DNA of 64,000 nucleotides from JAGIBJ01 sp032119795 (GTDB lineage Bacteria > Actinomycetota > Thermoleophilia > Solirubrobacterales > Solirubrobacteraceae). Below, in pieces: positions 16,445 through 25,110 of the stretch. Location: contig JAUMFO010000013.1 in NCBI GenBank assembly GCA_032119795.1, positions 248,001 to 312,000 on the forward strand, written 5' to 3'. Position 1 is the first letter of the stretch; every line of letters begins with the position of its first letter. The translations under genes and the position numbers were made by a program. The notes beneath the pieces were generated by a model that searched no databases, was not told where the DNA came from, and saw nothing but the letters and a program-made list of their open reading frames with translations.

Positions 16445-16726
16445 ATGCCCGAGACGCACGAAGATCAGGACCGCAAGGAACAGCCGCAGAAGGCCACGAC
16501 CGTGGTCGTCAATGGCCGTGAGAAGAAGGTCCACACGAAGGAGCTGACGTTCGAGCAGGTCGTCGCGCTCGCGTTCGATACGCCGCCAACTGGCGAGAAC
16601 GTCGCGATCACCGTCACCTACCGGCGGGGCCACGGAAACAAGCCCGAGGGCTCCCTCACCCCCGGCAACAGCGTCAAGGTCAAGGAGGGCATGATCTTCA
16701 ATGTCACAGCAACTGATAAGTCGTAA
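16445..16726 (+). CDS. Multiubiquitin-family ubiquitin-like protein (single domain)
   Basis: 93 aa, RBS GAGGAG before the ATG. A polar charged tail of about 18 residues precedes one beta-grasp domain matching the bacterial Multi_ubiq family: TVVVNGREKKV, ELTFEQVVALAF, ITVTYRRG, then SVKVKEGMIFNVTATDKS. Unlike proteins with tandem domains, only one copy is present, and there is no C-terminal Gly-Gly; the chain ends DKS. Its 3' end overlaps the E1 gene by 26 bp. The family is known from operons with E1, E2-like, JAB or DUF6527 proteins and is believed to be a conjugated modifier. Trimming or non-terminal use would be required here. Confidence 0.85.
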   Translation: MPETHEDQDRKEQPQKATTVVVNGREKKVHTKELTFEQVVALAFDTPPTGENVAITVTYRRGHGNKPEGSLTPGNSVKVKEGMIFNVTATDKS

Positions 16727-17879
16727 CCCCGACCTGAAGCGCCTCCAGGACGAGGGGTACGAGGTCGCGGTTCACGGTTCCGGGCACCTCACGATCGCCA
16801 AGGTCCCGTTCGTCAACGAGCAGCGTCAAGTCGTCCGCGGCACGTTGGTCTCGACGCTGGAACTGGCGGGCGACATCACGCGCCCGCCAGTGGACCACAC
16901 GACGTTCCTCGTTGGCACCAGGCCGTGCGATCAGGATGGCGCGCCCCTGACCAAGATCATCCACATCGATGGTCAGCACCCCCTAGCGCCGGACCTCGTA
17001 GCCAGCTGCGGATTCTCAAGCAAGCCCGCAGGCGGGTACCAGGACTACTACGCGAAGATGACGGCGTACATCAACATCATCGCCGCACCAGCCGAAATGA
17101 TCGACCCGTCGGCGACCGCGCGAACATTTGCGGTCATCGAGCCGAGCGCCGACGAGTCGGTGTTCAACTACATCGACACCGCGTCGAGCAGAGCTGGCAT
17201 CGCTGACGTGACCGCCAAGCTCAACGGGCCGAGGGTGGCGATCATCGGCCTCGGAGGGACCGGCTCCTACATCCTCGACCTCGTCGCGAAGACGCCCGTC
17301 GCCGAGATTCATCTGTTCGACGGCGACGACTACCTGCAGCACAACGCGTTCAGGTCACCTGGCGCCCCGAGCGTTGAACAGCTTCGAGGCAAACCCACGA
17401 AGGCGAATTACTTCGCAGAGGTGTATTCCAAGATGCACCGTGGGATCGTCTCGCATCCCGAATTCCTCGACGAGGCCAACCTGACGGAGCTCGATTCGAT
17501 GCAGTTCGTGTTTCTCTCCATCGACTCAGGCTCGGCCAAACTGCTGATCGTCGAACACCTCGAGCGGATCGGGGTCCCCTTCATCGATGTCGGGATGGGC
17601 ATCTGGCAGAGCGAGAACGGCCTCGGAGGCTCGTTGCGGGTCACGACGAGCACGCCCGACTATCGCACCAGCCGGAACCGAATTTCCTTCGGTGACGGCG
17701 ACGACAAGAATGAGTACGCCCGCAACATTCAGATTGCAGACCTCAATGCCCTGAACGCCGCGCTCGCGGTGATCCGCTGGAAAAAGCTCCTCGGGTTTTA
17801 CGTTGACCTCGAGAAGGAGAGCACCGCGATCTACACGGTCGACGGCAACCATCTACTCAACGAGGACCCGATCGAATGA
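16701..17879 (+). CDS. E1/ThiF-family adenylyltransferase with N-terminal DUF6791-like domain
   Basis: 392 aa. The N-terminal part (about 1-150) resembles the DUF6791/E2-like segment of bacterial E1 fusions (HGSGHLTIAKVPFVNE, GGYQDYYAKMTAYINII). The Rossmann domain starts near residue 178 with VAIIGLGGTGS, then FDGDDYLQHNAFRSPGA, the E1 motif with the ATP-contacting Asp and Arg. Only two Cys are visible (RPCDQDG and VASCGFS), both before the adenylation domain. The usual downstream catalytic Cys and CXXC zinc pairs are absent. It should adenylate the C-terminus of the adjacent ubiquitin-like protein, and the N-terminal Cys may take over transfer. Overlaps both neighbours (26 and 4 bp). Confidence 0.88.
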   Translation: MSQQLISRNPDLKRLQDEGYEVAVHGSGHLTIAKVPFVNEQRQVVRGTLVSTLELAGDITRPPVDHTTFLVGTRPCDQDGAPLTKIIHIDGQHPLAPDLVASCGFSSKPAGGYQDYYAKMTAYINIIAAPAEMIDPSATARTFAVIEPSADESVFNYIDTASSRAGIADVTAKLNGPRVAIIGLGGTGSYILDLVAKTPVAEIHLFDGDDYLQHNAFRSPGAPSVEQLRGKPTKANYFAEVYSKMHRGIVSHPEFLDEANLTELDSMQFVFLSIDSGSAKLLIVEHLERIGVPFIDVGMGIWQSENGLGGSLRVTTSTPDYRTSRNRISFGDGDDKNEYARNIQIADLNALNAALAVIRWKKLLGFYVDLEKESTAIYTVDGNHLLNEDPIE

Positions 17880-18304
17880 AGAGCGCTCGCATCACGCACG
17901 AGTTCGTCGACGCGATCCCGTCCGACATCGCGGAGGGAACCCTCTACATCTCGATCCCGTACGCCACCGCGATTCACCTCTGCTGCTGCGGCTGCGGACA
18001 CGAAGTGGTGACGCCGCTCACGCCCACCGACTGGAGCGTGAGTTTCGATGGCGAAACTGTCTCGCTGTCACCCTCGATCGGCAACTGGAGCTTCAAGTGC
18101 GAATCGCACTACTGGATCTCACACAACCGAGTGCGCTGGGCAGGGAAATGGTCTCGCCGGGAGATCGAGCTGGGGCGCGCTCGCGACCGAGCCGCCAAGA
18201 TGGGGACCGCTCTCCTGCCCGAGGTCGAAGCAACTGCAGTCTCGGATCCCTCGCCTCCGACTCGACGATTCCCTGGCTGGTTGAGTCGATGGCTGAATCG
18301 GTGA
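17876..18304 (+). CDS. DUF6527 zinc-binding protein of ubiquitin-like systems
   Basis: 142 aa, 4-bp overlap with the E1 gene. Visible landmarks: a Cys cluster LCCCGCGHEVVTPL, then DWSVSFDG, SLSPSIGNW and FKCESHYWI, the pattern of DUF6527, predicted to bind zinc through Cys and His. DUF6527 recurs with Multi_ubiq and ThiF-family genes. Its activity is undefined; a role as E3-like or protease-like partner is speculation. Last gene of the three-gene operon, convergent with the Res-like gene. Confidence 0.82.
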   Translation: MKSARITHEFVDAIPSDIAEGTLYISIPYATAIHLCCCGCGHEVVTPLTPTDWSVSFDGETVSLSPSIGNWSFKCESHYWISHNRVRWAGKWSRREIELGRARDRAAKMGTALLPEVEATAVSDPSPPTRRFPGWLSRWLNR

Positions 18305-18370
18305 AGCGATAGCCCGGTCACCAAACGGTTAGCGGCTCGTGAACGCAACCACCCGCAAGGCACGACGAAA

Positions 18371-20692
18371 TCACTGCGGCGTCGGCTTCACCGCCCTGGC
18401 AGCGGCGTCGTCCGCGTCGTCCGCGTGCGTGGCGCGCAGTTTCCCGTCTTGCTTTTGGCTCCACACCGTGTAGCCCGCAGTGTCGAGTCGTTCGAGCTTG
18501 TCGTTCATGGTCCCTTCGGAGATAAACCGAACGAAGATCCGTCCGTCGACACCCTTCGGCGGCGCGACATTCAGCAGCTTGCGACCGGTCTTCTCCTCCA
18601 GGAGATGCGTCCCAGTGGTATCCAAGGCGTAGACGTCGCTCCCTGACCAAACGAGGAAGTCCGGATAGAACGTCTTGGTCGGCCCGAGCGTGATAAGCGG
18701 GATACCGTAGCCGCTGCGTGATGGGTTGCGGCACCAGGTCAGACCGGCCTTATCGAGCGCGGCCGCGAAGTCCTGCTCGAGCGAGTTCATATCGCTGTAG
18801 GCCGGGTGTACCGCGTGGTCGTACTTTGTCTGCTCTGCGGTCCGCACCATGGTCGGCCCGACCTCGTACGGGTTGGGCTTCCTCTGAACGAGGTTGACGT
18901 TGTCGAGGTACTCCTCAACAACCTCCTTGGCCAGCTTGACGAGCTGCTTGTGCGCGGGGCTACCGAAGCCGATCAGCGCGTCGAACTTCTGATCATTGGT
19001 CGGCGCGAGTCCAAGGGCCCCCCCGTGGAGCCGCAACACCTCGCGCTGAAAGAGCCATCGCGCCGAGACAAGATTTGTATGCTCGAAGTCTTCCCAAACA
19101 AAGGTCGGATCGGAGTTGTCGCCGACCTTACGTTGAACCTGGGAGCGCCCGCCCGCGCTACGCGTGTTCGTCGTGTCACCCGTGTAGTCGGGGAAGTCGG
19201 CAAGGAGCTGGGCAATCGGCTGGACTGCCTCGGCCGTGTCGTACGCGGTTGCGAATACGGTCTGCTCGGTCGTGGGATCAACCGGAACCGGTGCCGCCTT
19301 GCCCTTTGACACGGCGACCAGCTTGATCGACGGCGCGTCAGACCGGAGCTTGCGGTTCACGTCTTTGATCAACTCGTTGAAGGTGCCGCGCTTGTCGACC
19401 CGCACGTAAAAGTGCGCAGTGTTCAGGCGTTCCGACGGGTAGTGCTGGGCATCGGGCTGTCGCAGCAATCGACCGATGACCTGCTCGACTTGAACATTCG
19501 ACTCCATGGACTTGTCCACGTACGCGAAGTACGCTAGGGGGTCATCCCAGCCTTCCTGAAGACTGAGATTGAAGATGATGTGACGATACGGCCCGGACGT
19601 GAAGGCGGAGTAGTCCTTATCGCCCCCGCTGAAGAGGTGGAAGCTCGCCGGGAACGGAAAATCCTTGTCCTTCTTGAGCGAGCAGTAGACGGCAATCTCG
19701 TCGCCATCTACCCCGCAATGCTCGGTCAGATACCGCCAGATGAGGATCGGCGGCGCTTGACGCTGGGAGAAGGGCTGCTTGTGGTCGTCGGTGATGTGGC
19801 TGTTGCCTTCAACGATGTTGGTCTTGCAGACGTAAATCGCCTTCGGCTTTCCGACACCGTGCTTGTCAGCCTCGACCTCGCCATCGCGGAAGTCGGCGAT
19901 CAAAGCGTCGAGGGTTTCTTCCATCGGGGCTTCGTAGCCCGAGAGGATGATCGTGCTCTTCACCAGTCCAGAATCGGCGACGGCAGACGCGTCGACTTGA
20001 GTCGTGAGGTCTTCGTCGGTCCAACCCTCGTCTTTCAAGATGCCGAGTTCGGTGGCCAAACGGGCCGGTGGACGGAGCGTGGCGCTGGCCGCAATCAGAG
20101 CGTCCGGCTCTAGTTCGAGCAGTAGCTCCATTTGCTGATCGGAGAGGTTGTGGCCCTCGTCGTAAACCAGGAGCAGCGGCCGACGATTGGCATCGTCGTC
20201 AAGCCGGAGCTTGAGCGCGTCCCAGGTGCTCGACTCTGCCGTATCGAGCTCCGCGCGGTAAATGAGCCGATCGCCCTTTTCTTTGTCGCGCTGGTTGAAG
20301 GTTCCGACGGTGGCGAAGTAGATCAGTGGCTTGTCGGATCGCGCGACCTTCTCGGCGTCGTAGTCGCCGAGGAGCGCTACCTCGGCATCGCCGAGGAGGT
20401 GGTGGTAACGCCCACCCGCAAGGAGATTCGCGTAGCTCTGTTCGACGACCACCTTGCCCTTGGACATCCAGATGACAACCGGTTTGATCGGTAGCTGCGT
20501 CGCAATATTCGAGACCGCATCAGCCAAGATCACCGTCTTGCCTGAGGCCGTAATCGAGGACAGCGACTGGTAGAACGGGACAATCCGCCGATTCTTGGCG
20601 GTCCCTCTCATCGGCGGGTCGTTGAAATGGCGGAAGAACCGTTCGCTGATCGACTCAGACGCCTGAGCTTGAAACTCCTTGAGTTCAATCAT
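18371..20692 (-). CDS. Type III restriction subunit-like helicase/nuclease (Res)
   Basis: 773 aa, SF2 helicase. Walker A TASGKT (about residue 50), Walker B LLVYDEGHNLS, then SATLRPP and the late motif VEQVIGRLLRQP. The C-terminus has a PD-(D/E)XK-like fold segment: FYPDFLVWSGSDVYALDTTG. Compared with related Res proteins, the usual Lys of the catalytic DXK/EXK triplet appears as Thr (DTT), so cleavage may be impaired or the motif may be shifted. It starts 3 bp after the Mod gene, in the usual mod-res order. Together they would form a type III-like restriction-modification complex at the end of a seven-gene operon. Confidence 0.85.
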   Translation of the reverse strand: MIELKEFQAQASESISERFFRHFNDPPMRGTAKNRRIVPFYQSLSSITASGKTVILADAVSNIATQLPIKPVVIWMSKGKVVVEQSYANLLAGGRYHHLLGDAEVALLGDYDAEKVARSDKPLIYFATVGTFNQRDKEKGDRLIYRAELDTAESSTWDALKLRLDDDANRRPLLLVYDEGHNLSDQQMELLLELEPDALIAASATLRPPARLATELGILKDEGWTDEDLTTQVDASAVADSGLVKSTIILSGYEAPMEETLDALIADFRDGEVEADKHGVGKPKAIYVCKTNIVEGNSHITDDHKQPFSQRQAPPILIWRYLTEHCGVDGDEIAVYCSLKKDKDFPFPASFHLFSGGDKDYSAFTSGPYRHIIFNLSLQEGWDDPLAYFAYVDKSMESNVQVEQVIGRLLRQPDAQHYPSERLNTAHFYVRVDKRGTFNELIKDVNRKLRSDAPSIKLVAVSKGKAAPVPVDPTTEQTVFATAYDTAEAVQPIAQLLADFPDYTGDTTNTRSAGGRSQVQRKVGDNSDPTFVWEDFEHTNLVSARWLFQREVLRLHGGALGLAPTNDQKFDALIGFGSPAHKQLVKLAKEVVEEYLDNVNLVQRKPNPYEVGPTMVRTAEQTKYDHAVHPAYSDMNSLEQDFAAALDKAGLTWCRNPSRSGYGIPLITLGPTKTFYPDFLVWSGSDVYALDTTGTHLLEEKTGRKLLNVAPPKGVDGRIFVRFISEGTMNDKLERLDTAGYTVWSQKQDGKLRATHADDADDAAARAVKPTPQ

Positions 20693-20695
20693 GGC

Positions 20696-22660
20696 TCAGG
20701 CCTCGAAGTACGGCTCGCCGCGCAGGTCAAGTCCGAAGTCCAGCAGGATCCGGTCAGGGATCGGATAGAACACGACGTCCGCGGACTGGTACAAGAAAAG
20801 TCGTCCGTAGACATGGTAACGCTGGCTCAAACCGGCCCGCTCAGCTTCTTCGACGCACTGCTCGTACGCCTCCGCGTCGAAGTTGGTCTTCCCGTTCGGT
20901 CCCGACCAGATCAGGAAGAAGCCCTCATTGGCGTTGTTCCGCGCCATCAGGTACTCGAAGCCGTCAGACGGCGGGACGTGCGTGAGGTTGGGGCGACTGC
21001 GTCCGTTCGCGTCGAAGTGCGACCCGATGATCGTGTCGGCGAGTTCTTCTCGCTCCATACTCAGAAGTGCCTCAGCGTCGACCTTCTTCGCGAGACTGGC
21101 GAATCGAAACCCGCCGCCAAGCGCCACGGCGTTCCTCGGCTTGTCGTAGGTGCCGCTGACGACGCGTCTCAGACGGTCAGCCGTGAGTGATCGTGCATAA
21201 GAGTCGCCTTTGTCCGGCCGACCTTGCTCGATGAGAATGAACCGCCGGTCAGCATCGTGCTCTTTGTTCAACGCAAGGACTGCGTGGCCGGTCGTCCCCG
21301 ACCCAGCAAATGGATCGAGCACGAGGCCCCCGGCCGGACACCAGATCTGGACGAGCTTTCGGAACAGCTTGAGCGGCTTCACGGTTTTGAACTCGTGGCC
21401 ACTGCCGACGATCTCGGTGAGTTCGTCGACCCCTTGCTGGCTATGGCCCGAGTCGCGGTGACTCCACGAAACGGAACCCAGCTCGGCCGGCGTCTCGTAG
21501 TCCTCGTCCGCCCAAAAGGTCGTGGGTACCAGCCCAGCCTGAAGCTCGTCACGATACTTCTTGTAGCGAGGACGACCTCGCCCCTTTTTCAGGAAGAAGA
21601 TCCGCGGCCAGACGCCGCTGTCGTACACAACTTGGGCCTTCGCCTGAGCGTCCTCGACCGGCTCCCTCAGAACGATCGCCTGGACCTCGGGAACTTCGTT
21701 CACGCCAACCCCGATCAGAGCTGCGCGCTGCGCCTGATCGTCTAGCTCACGGAGCTCGTACTCGCACCCCCATCCAGCGAGCCACTGCAGCACGCTCGCC
21801 TGCTCGTAGCGCCAGGCGGACCCCTGCGGCGGGTAAAGCATGTCGCCTGTCCAAGGATTCTGTATTGCGTAGACCATCGACTTGTGGGCCTTGGCGTTCG
21901 ACGCCGTCGCGGGGCCGTCCGTCCAAGCACGCGGGTCGGCATCTGGGTTGCCCTTCGCGTCGTCATCATCGGTCCTCGGCAAGAGGGCCGTGTACGCCTT
22001 GTCTTCGTCGTGGGCGTAGACCAGGACGTACTCTGTGGTCACCGCGAGGTGCCCGGCGTCTGACGTTCGGCTGTAGGTCCGCTGCCAGTTAAGGATCCCC
22101 AGACGGTTCTTCTCACCGAAGAGTTCGTCGAGCATCTGGCCAAGGCGGAACAGCTCTCGAAAATCAATACAGATCGCCAAAACGCCGCCAGGCCTGAGCA
22201 TCTCCTTCATCATCTGAAGGCGCGGCCACATGAACTTCATCCACTTCGTGTGGCGCGCACCGTCATCGGCAGAGACCCAATCGCCAACATCGGTGTCGTT
22301 CGGGTCCTCTTCCCACTTATCGTTGTAACGCCAGTCGCTGCCGGTGTTGTAGGGAGGGTCGGTCAGGATGAGGTCCACCTGACCGCGTTCTCGATACAAG
22401 GTCGCCATCGCCTGGAGGTTGTCTCCTTCAATGAGCAGGTTCTTGGCACGCTCGTCGGCAAGGCCGGCGGAGAAGCGGGGGTCGGTACTCAGGACGCGCG
22501 GGCGAACCTTCCGTGCGATCGTGCGCGCGTTCGCCTTCCCGACGAAATCAATTCGAATGCCGCCTTGGTGGACCGACTCGAGTCGGGCGATCAGCTCTTC
22601 TTTCGTCAGATCTTCGAGCCGCTTCGGCGGTTCGATCGGACGGACTTGGGGAGCGGACAC
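20696..22660 (-). CDS. Type III-like DNA adenine methyltransferase (Mod)
   Basis: 654 aa. Beta-group amino-methyltransferase order: catalytic motif IV TDPPYNTGS near residue 103, a target-recognition region in the middle, and SAM-binding motif I LDPFAGSGTTGHAV near residue 448. Length and gene pairing match type III Mod subunits, which methylate one strand of an asymmetric 5-6 bp site. The Res gene follows after 3 bp. A 127-bp gap separates it from the upstream membrane-protein gene, enough for a separate promoter, though all genes are co-directional. The recognition sequence cannot be read from the sequence. Confidence 0.9.
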   Translation of the reverse strand: MSAPQVRPIEPPKRLEDLTKEELIARLESVHQGGIRIDFVGKANARTIARKVRPRVLSTDPRFSAGLADERAKNLLIEGDNLQAMATLYRERGQVDLILTDPPYNTGSDWRYNDKWEEDPNDTDVGDWVSADDGARHTKWMKFMWPRLQMMKEMLRPGGVLAICIDFRELFRLGQMLDELFGEKNRLGILNWQRTYSRTSDAGHLAVTTEYVLVYAHDEDKAYTALLPRTDDDDAKGNPDADPRAWTDGPATASNAKAHKSMVYAIQNPWTGDMLYPPQGSAWRYEQASVLQWLAGWGCEYELRELDDQAQRAALIGVGVNEVPEVQAIVLREPVEDAQAKAQVVYDSGVWPRIFFLKKGRGRPRYKKYRDELQAGLVPTTFWADEDYETPAELGSVSWSHRDSGHSQQGVDELTEIVGSGHEFKTVKPLKLFRKLVQIWCPAGGLVLDPFAGSGTTGHAVLALNKEHDADRRFILIEQGRPDKGDSYARSLTADRLRRVVSGTYDKPRNAVALGGGFRFASLAKKVDAEALLSMEREELADTIIGSHFDANGRSRPNLTHVPPSDGFEYLMARNNANEGFFLIWSGPNGKTNFDAEAYEQCVEEAERAGLSQRYHVYGRLFLYQSADVVFYPIPDRILLDFGLDLRGEPYFEA

Positions 22661-22787
22661 CAGGGGAACTTACGACCAGAGGCGGACGCCTTGCGCCGCG
22701 CCTCTCGGACTGCGCGGTCTGGCCGAAGGGGTGGCGCCAACCGACCCCCAAGAGCACTGGACGCTTCGTGCCCGGAACGGGGGTCGG

Positions 22788-23531
22788 CTACTTGAAGTGG
22801 AAGAGCGGTGGCTGCCAGTCCTCATGGCCAGGAATGTTGTAGGTCGGATAGCAAAGCCGATCTCCGCGTGGAAGAGATGAGACCACCGGCGGGCAGTTTC
22901 GTTCGGTGTCAGCGACGCCGTTCCAGATCGCGACGCAGACTGCGTAGACGACCCACACGACTATCAGCGCGATCGCGCTTCCGATCACGGCAAACACGAC
23001 CCCCATGGGCTCCGAGAACAGCACCGCGATCACGAACGAAGCAGCGGCACCGAGAAAGATCCACGGGCAGGCCCAAAGGACCACACCAAACGCATCGGCC
23101 GGGTTGTGCCAGAGCCAGAGGAGCAGCCAGACGACCACGCCAAGTCCGGCGATGATCAAGATGAACGGCAGAAGGGCTTCAACAGTGCCCATCGCGAGGT
23201 CCGAAACATCGCGTCGGCGCCTGGTCGGTCGACGACCTGCGGGCGCCGCCGAACTACCTCTGGATGTCCGCTGCTCGACGCTGGCCATGCTCTCGGCGAG
23301 CTGCACCATGGCCTGTCGGCGACGGGCGTCGTCGATCGTCTCGGTTCGCCGGACCGGCTGGGTCGACTGAGCTCGAGTTGGCCCCGCCTTGGCCACCGCA
23401 CGCCTCAGAGACCCCGCCGAGTTCGACACCGCGCTCCGGCTCGATCCGAGCGACGCCCCTGGTGCCAACACGCGCGCAGCAACGAAGAGTGCTTTGGCGT
23501 CCTCCTCAGACGTGAGATCAGGTCGGGTCAT
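22788..23531 (-). CDS. Multi-spanning membrane protein of the defence-like operon
   Basis: 247 aa. About 105 polar, Arg/Ala-rich cytoplasmic residues precede roughly four hydrophobic helices (ALLPFILIIAGLGVVVWLLLW, WACPWIFLGAAASFVIAVLF, VFAVIGSAIALIVVWVVYAV). The C-terminus has Cys-containing RNCPPVVSSLP and ends PPLFHFK. No transporter or effector motif is recognised. It lies 29 bp after the 250-aa gene upstream and 127 bp before the Mod gene. A membrane protein in such an operon could be an effector or an anchor. Function unknown. Confidence 0.6.
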   Translation of the reverse strand: MTRPDLTSEEDAKALFVAARVLAPGASLGSSRSAVSNSAGSLRRAVAKAGPTRAQSTQPVRRTETIDDARRRQAMVQLAESMASVEQRTSRGSSAAPAGRRPTRRRRDVSDLAMGTVEALLPFILIIAGLGVVVWLLLWLWHNPADAFGVVLWACPWIFLGAAASFVIAVLFSEPMGVVFAVIGSAIALIVVWVVYAVCVAIWNGVADTERNCPPVVSSLPRGDRLCYPTYNIPGHEDWQPPLFHFK

Positions 23532-23560
23532 CGGGCGTCAAAGGTACCGGTGCCGGTGCG

Positions 23561-24313
23561 TCACGGCTGGCGCCACCAGAAGGACTTCGGCGCATCGGAA
23601 TCCGGCCGATGCCAGCCCTCGCGCTTGGCCTTGGCCACCACCTCGCGGAAGCGTTGGTCGGGCTCCGTGAGCATCCTGCGGTAGTGATCGACGTCGAGGT
23701 CTGCGAGGCGGCCAGGCCACTCGAGCTTGAAGTACGTCAGGCAGTTCAGCGCCCACTCAAGAGTGTCGCGGGTCTCGTACGCGGCATCGATCTCCTCCAT
23801 CGCCTCTTCGGAGTCGAATCCGCTCGACGCAAACCACTGAAAATCGAGAGGCCACCTCGAAGGGGTCTCGTCGAGTTCCGCTCGAAGATTGATCAGGTAG
23901 CCCCAATCTCGATCAAGTTCCATCGACTCAATGACACTCGACATGTCAAACAGAATCGCGACGCAGTCGTTCGGCTCTAGACGTTCCTTCACGGACCCAT
24001 CGGCCGGGGAACGAGCGAACTCTGTGGCGATCTCGCGGGCCCGCATCCAACAGGCGAGAACGTTTAGCTGCTTGGCACCCGGCTCGTCGTCGGAGTGCAG
24101 CATCAGAGCACCGAGTACAGCGGTCCCCAACGATGCCAGCATCGCGGCATAGCGGCGCCCGGCGGCGTCACGCGGCAGTGCTCGCTCGTTACGCGCCAGC
24201 ATGTCGAGTAGCCACCGGTCGAGCGCTTGTAGGTCATCGGCGAGGGCATCTTCGGCTTCGCGGTCCAACAACATTGAGAAGTGTTGCGCAACAGTCATCT
24301 GGCAGGACTCCAA
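23561..24313 (-). CDS. Acidic helical protein of unknown function in the defence-like operon
   Basis: 250 aa, strongly acidic and helical. Segments such as LDREAEDALADDLQALDRWLLDMLARNER and PNDCVAILFDMSSVIESMELDRDWGYLI are visible, with Trp-rich PSRWPLDFQWF and a basic, Trp-containing C-terminus. No signal peptide, membrane segment or known catalytic motif. Its start overlaps the preceding gene's stop by 19 bp, so translation is coupled to the zinc-ribbon protein. It may be a partner or inhibitor of that protein; this is inference from overlap alone. Confidence 0.55.
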   Translation of the reverse strand: MESCQMTVAQHFSMLLDREAEDALADDLQALDRWLLDMLARNERALPRDAAGRRYAAMLASLGTAVLGALMLHSDDEPGAKQLNVLACWMRAREIATEFARSPADGSVKERLEPNDCVAILFDMSSVIESMELDRDWGYLINLRAELDETPSRWPLDFQWFASSGFDSEEAMEEIDAAYETRDTLEWALNCLTYFKLEWPGRLADLDVDHYRRMLTEPDQRFREVVAKAKREGWHRPDSDAPKSFWWRQP

Positions 24314-25110
24314 CGTCCATCGCTGAGCCGTGCAGCGACTTGCGCCCCTGACTGCGGGAAGGCGGTCACGACCTTACCCTCCGAAGAAATGACCAATGTA
24401 ACCAGTGTTTCAGTATCATATTTGACTATATTACCATTTACTTGAGCAAACTGGATAGTCGTACTTGTGTTGGTTCTTGCGGCCAGCGAAGCGAGCGCCC
24501 CCACCGTCTGCTCATCTGTCGCGACCGCAAATGCTTGGCGCAGGTCGCGGGCATGCCCCTGGCCGTCCGAGCGGTAAAACGTGTGGTTCCAGCGGTTGCC
24601 ATGAGCTCCGTGAGGTAGTCGCTGCCATCCTTGGGGTGTCGCCGGGATTGAGTAGCTGGCAACCCGCGTGGGGAGCCCGCCGTGAACGCTCATCGCGGCA
24701 CTGATCAACGCGACATCGCGAGCGACGGCCGACTGCGCTCGAGCTGCCAGTCGGCGTGGGTCGCGGCGCGGCCTGCGTGCACGCAACCGGTTTCGACGCG
24801 CGGCGCGCTCCCGCCGTTCCGGATCACTCTCGCACGGGCGACAGTAGCTCGGTGTCTGCCAAATGCCCTCGTGACGATGGAACATCACCTTGACGCCAGC
24901 AGGGATTCTCCGCGCGTTTCCGCAAGCCGAGCATCGAATCTCCTCGTCTGTTTGCGCCGACTTCCACGCCTTACACGACGGGCAGTTGCTGGGTTCGGAG
25001 AGCCCACGCTCCCGGAACCAAGCGATTGGGGCTCCCTCGAATCGTCCCCCGCTCGGGCACCCCTTGTTCTTGCAGGAGTAGGACTGACTCTCGCGCGTCT
25101 GCCCAGTCAT
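24295..25110 (-). CDS. Zinc-ribbon protein with a possible RNase-toxin-like C-terminus
   Basis: 271 aa. The N-terminal 90 residues hold several Cys pairs (CKNKGC, CPSCKAW, CSACGN, YCRPCES) consistent with two or three zinc ribbons, followed by an Arg-rich helix. The last 100 residues (NRWNHTFYRSDGQGHARDL, then NGNIVKYDTETLVTLVISSEGKVVTAF) resemble the end of small BECR-fold RNase toxins, where substrate-facing residues sit in such strands; I cannot confirm it. It overlaps the helicase gene by 4 bp upstream and the 250-aa gene by 19 bp downstream. The overlap with a possible partner gene would fit an effector/immunity or complex-assembly role. Confidence 0.55.
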   Translation of the reverse strand: MTGQTRESQSYSCKNKGCPSGGRFEGAPIAWFRERGLSEPSNCPSCKAWKSAQTDEEIRCSACGNARRIPAGVKVMFHRHEGIWQTPSYCRPCESDPERRERAARRNRLRARRPRRDPRRLAARAQSAVARDVALISAAMSVHGGLPTRVASYSIPATPQGWQRLPHGAHGNRWNHTFYRSDGQGHARDLRQAFAVATDEQTVGALASLAARTNTSTTIQFAQVNGNIVKYDTETLVTLVISSEGKVVTAFPQSGAQVAARLSDGRWSPAR

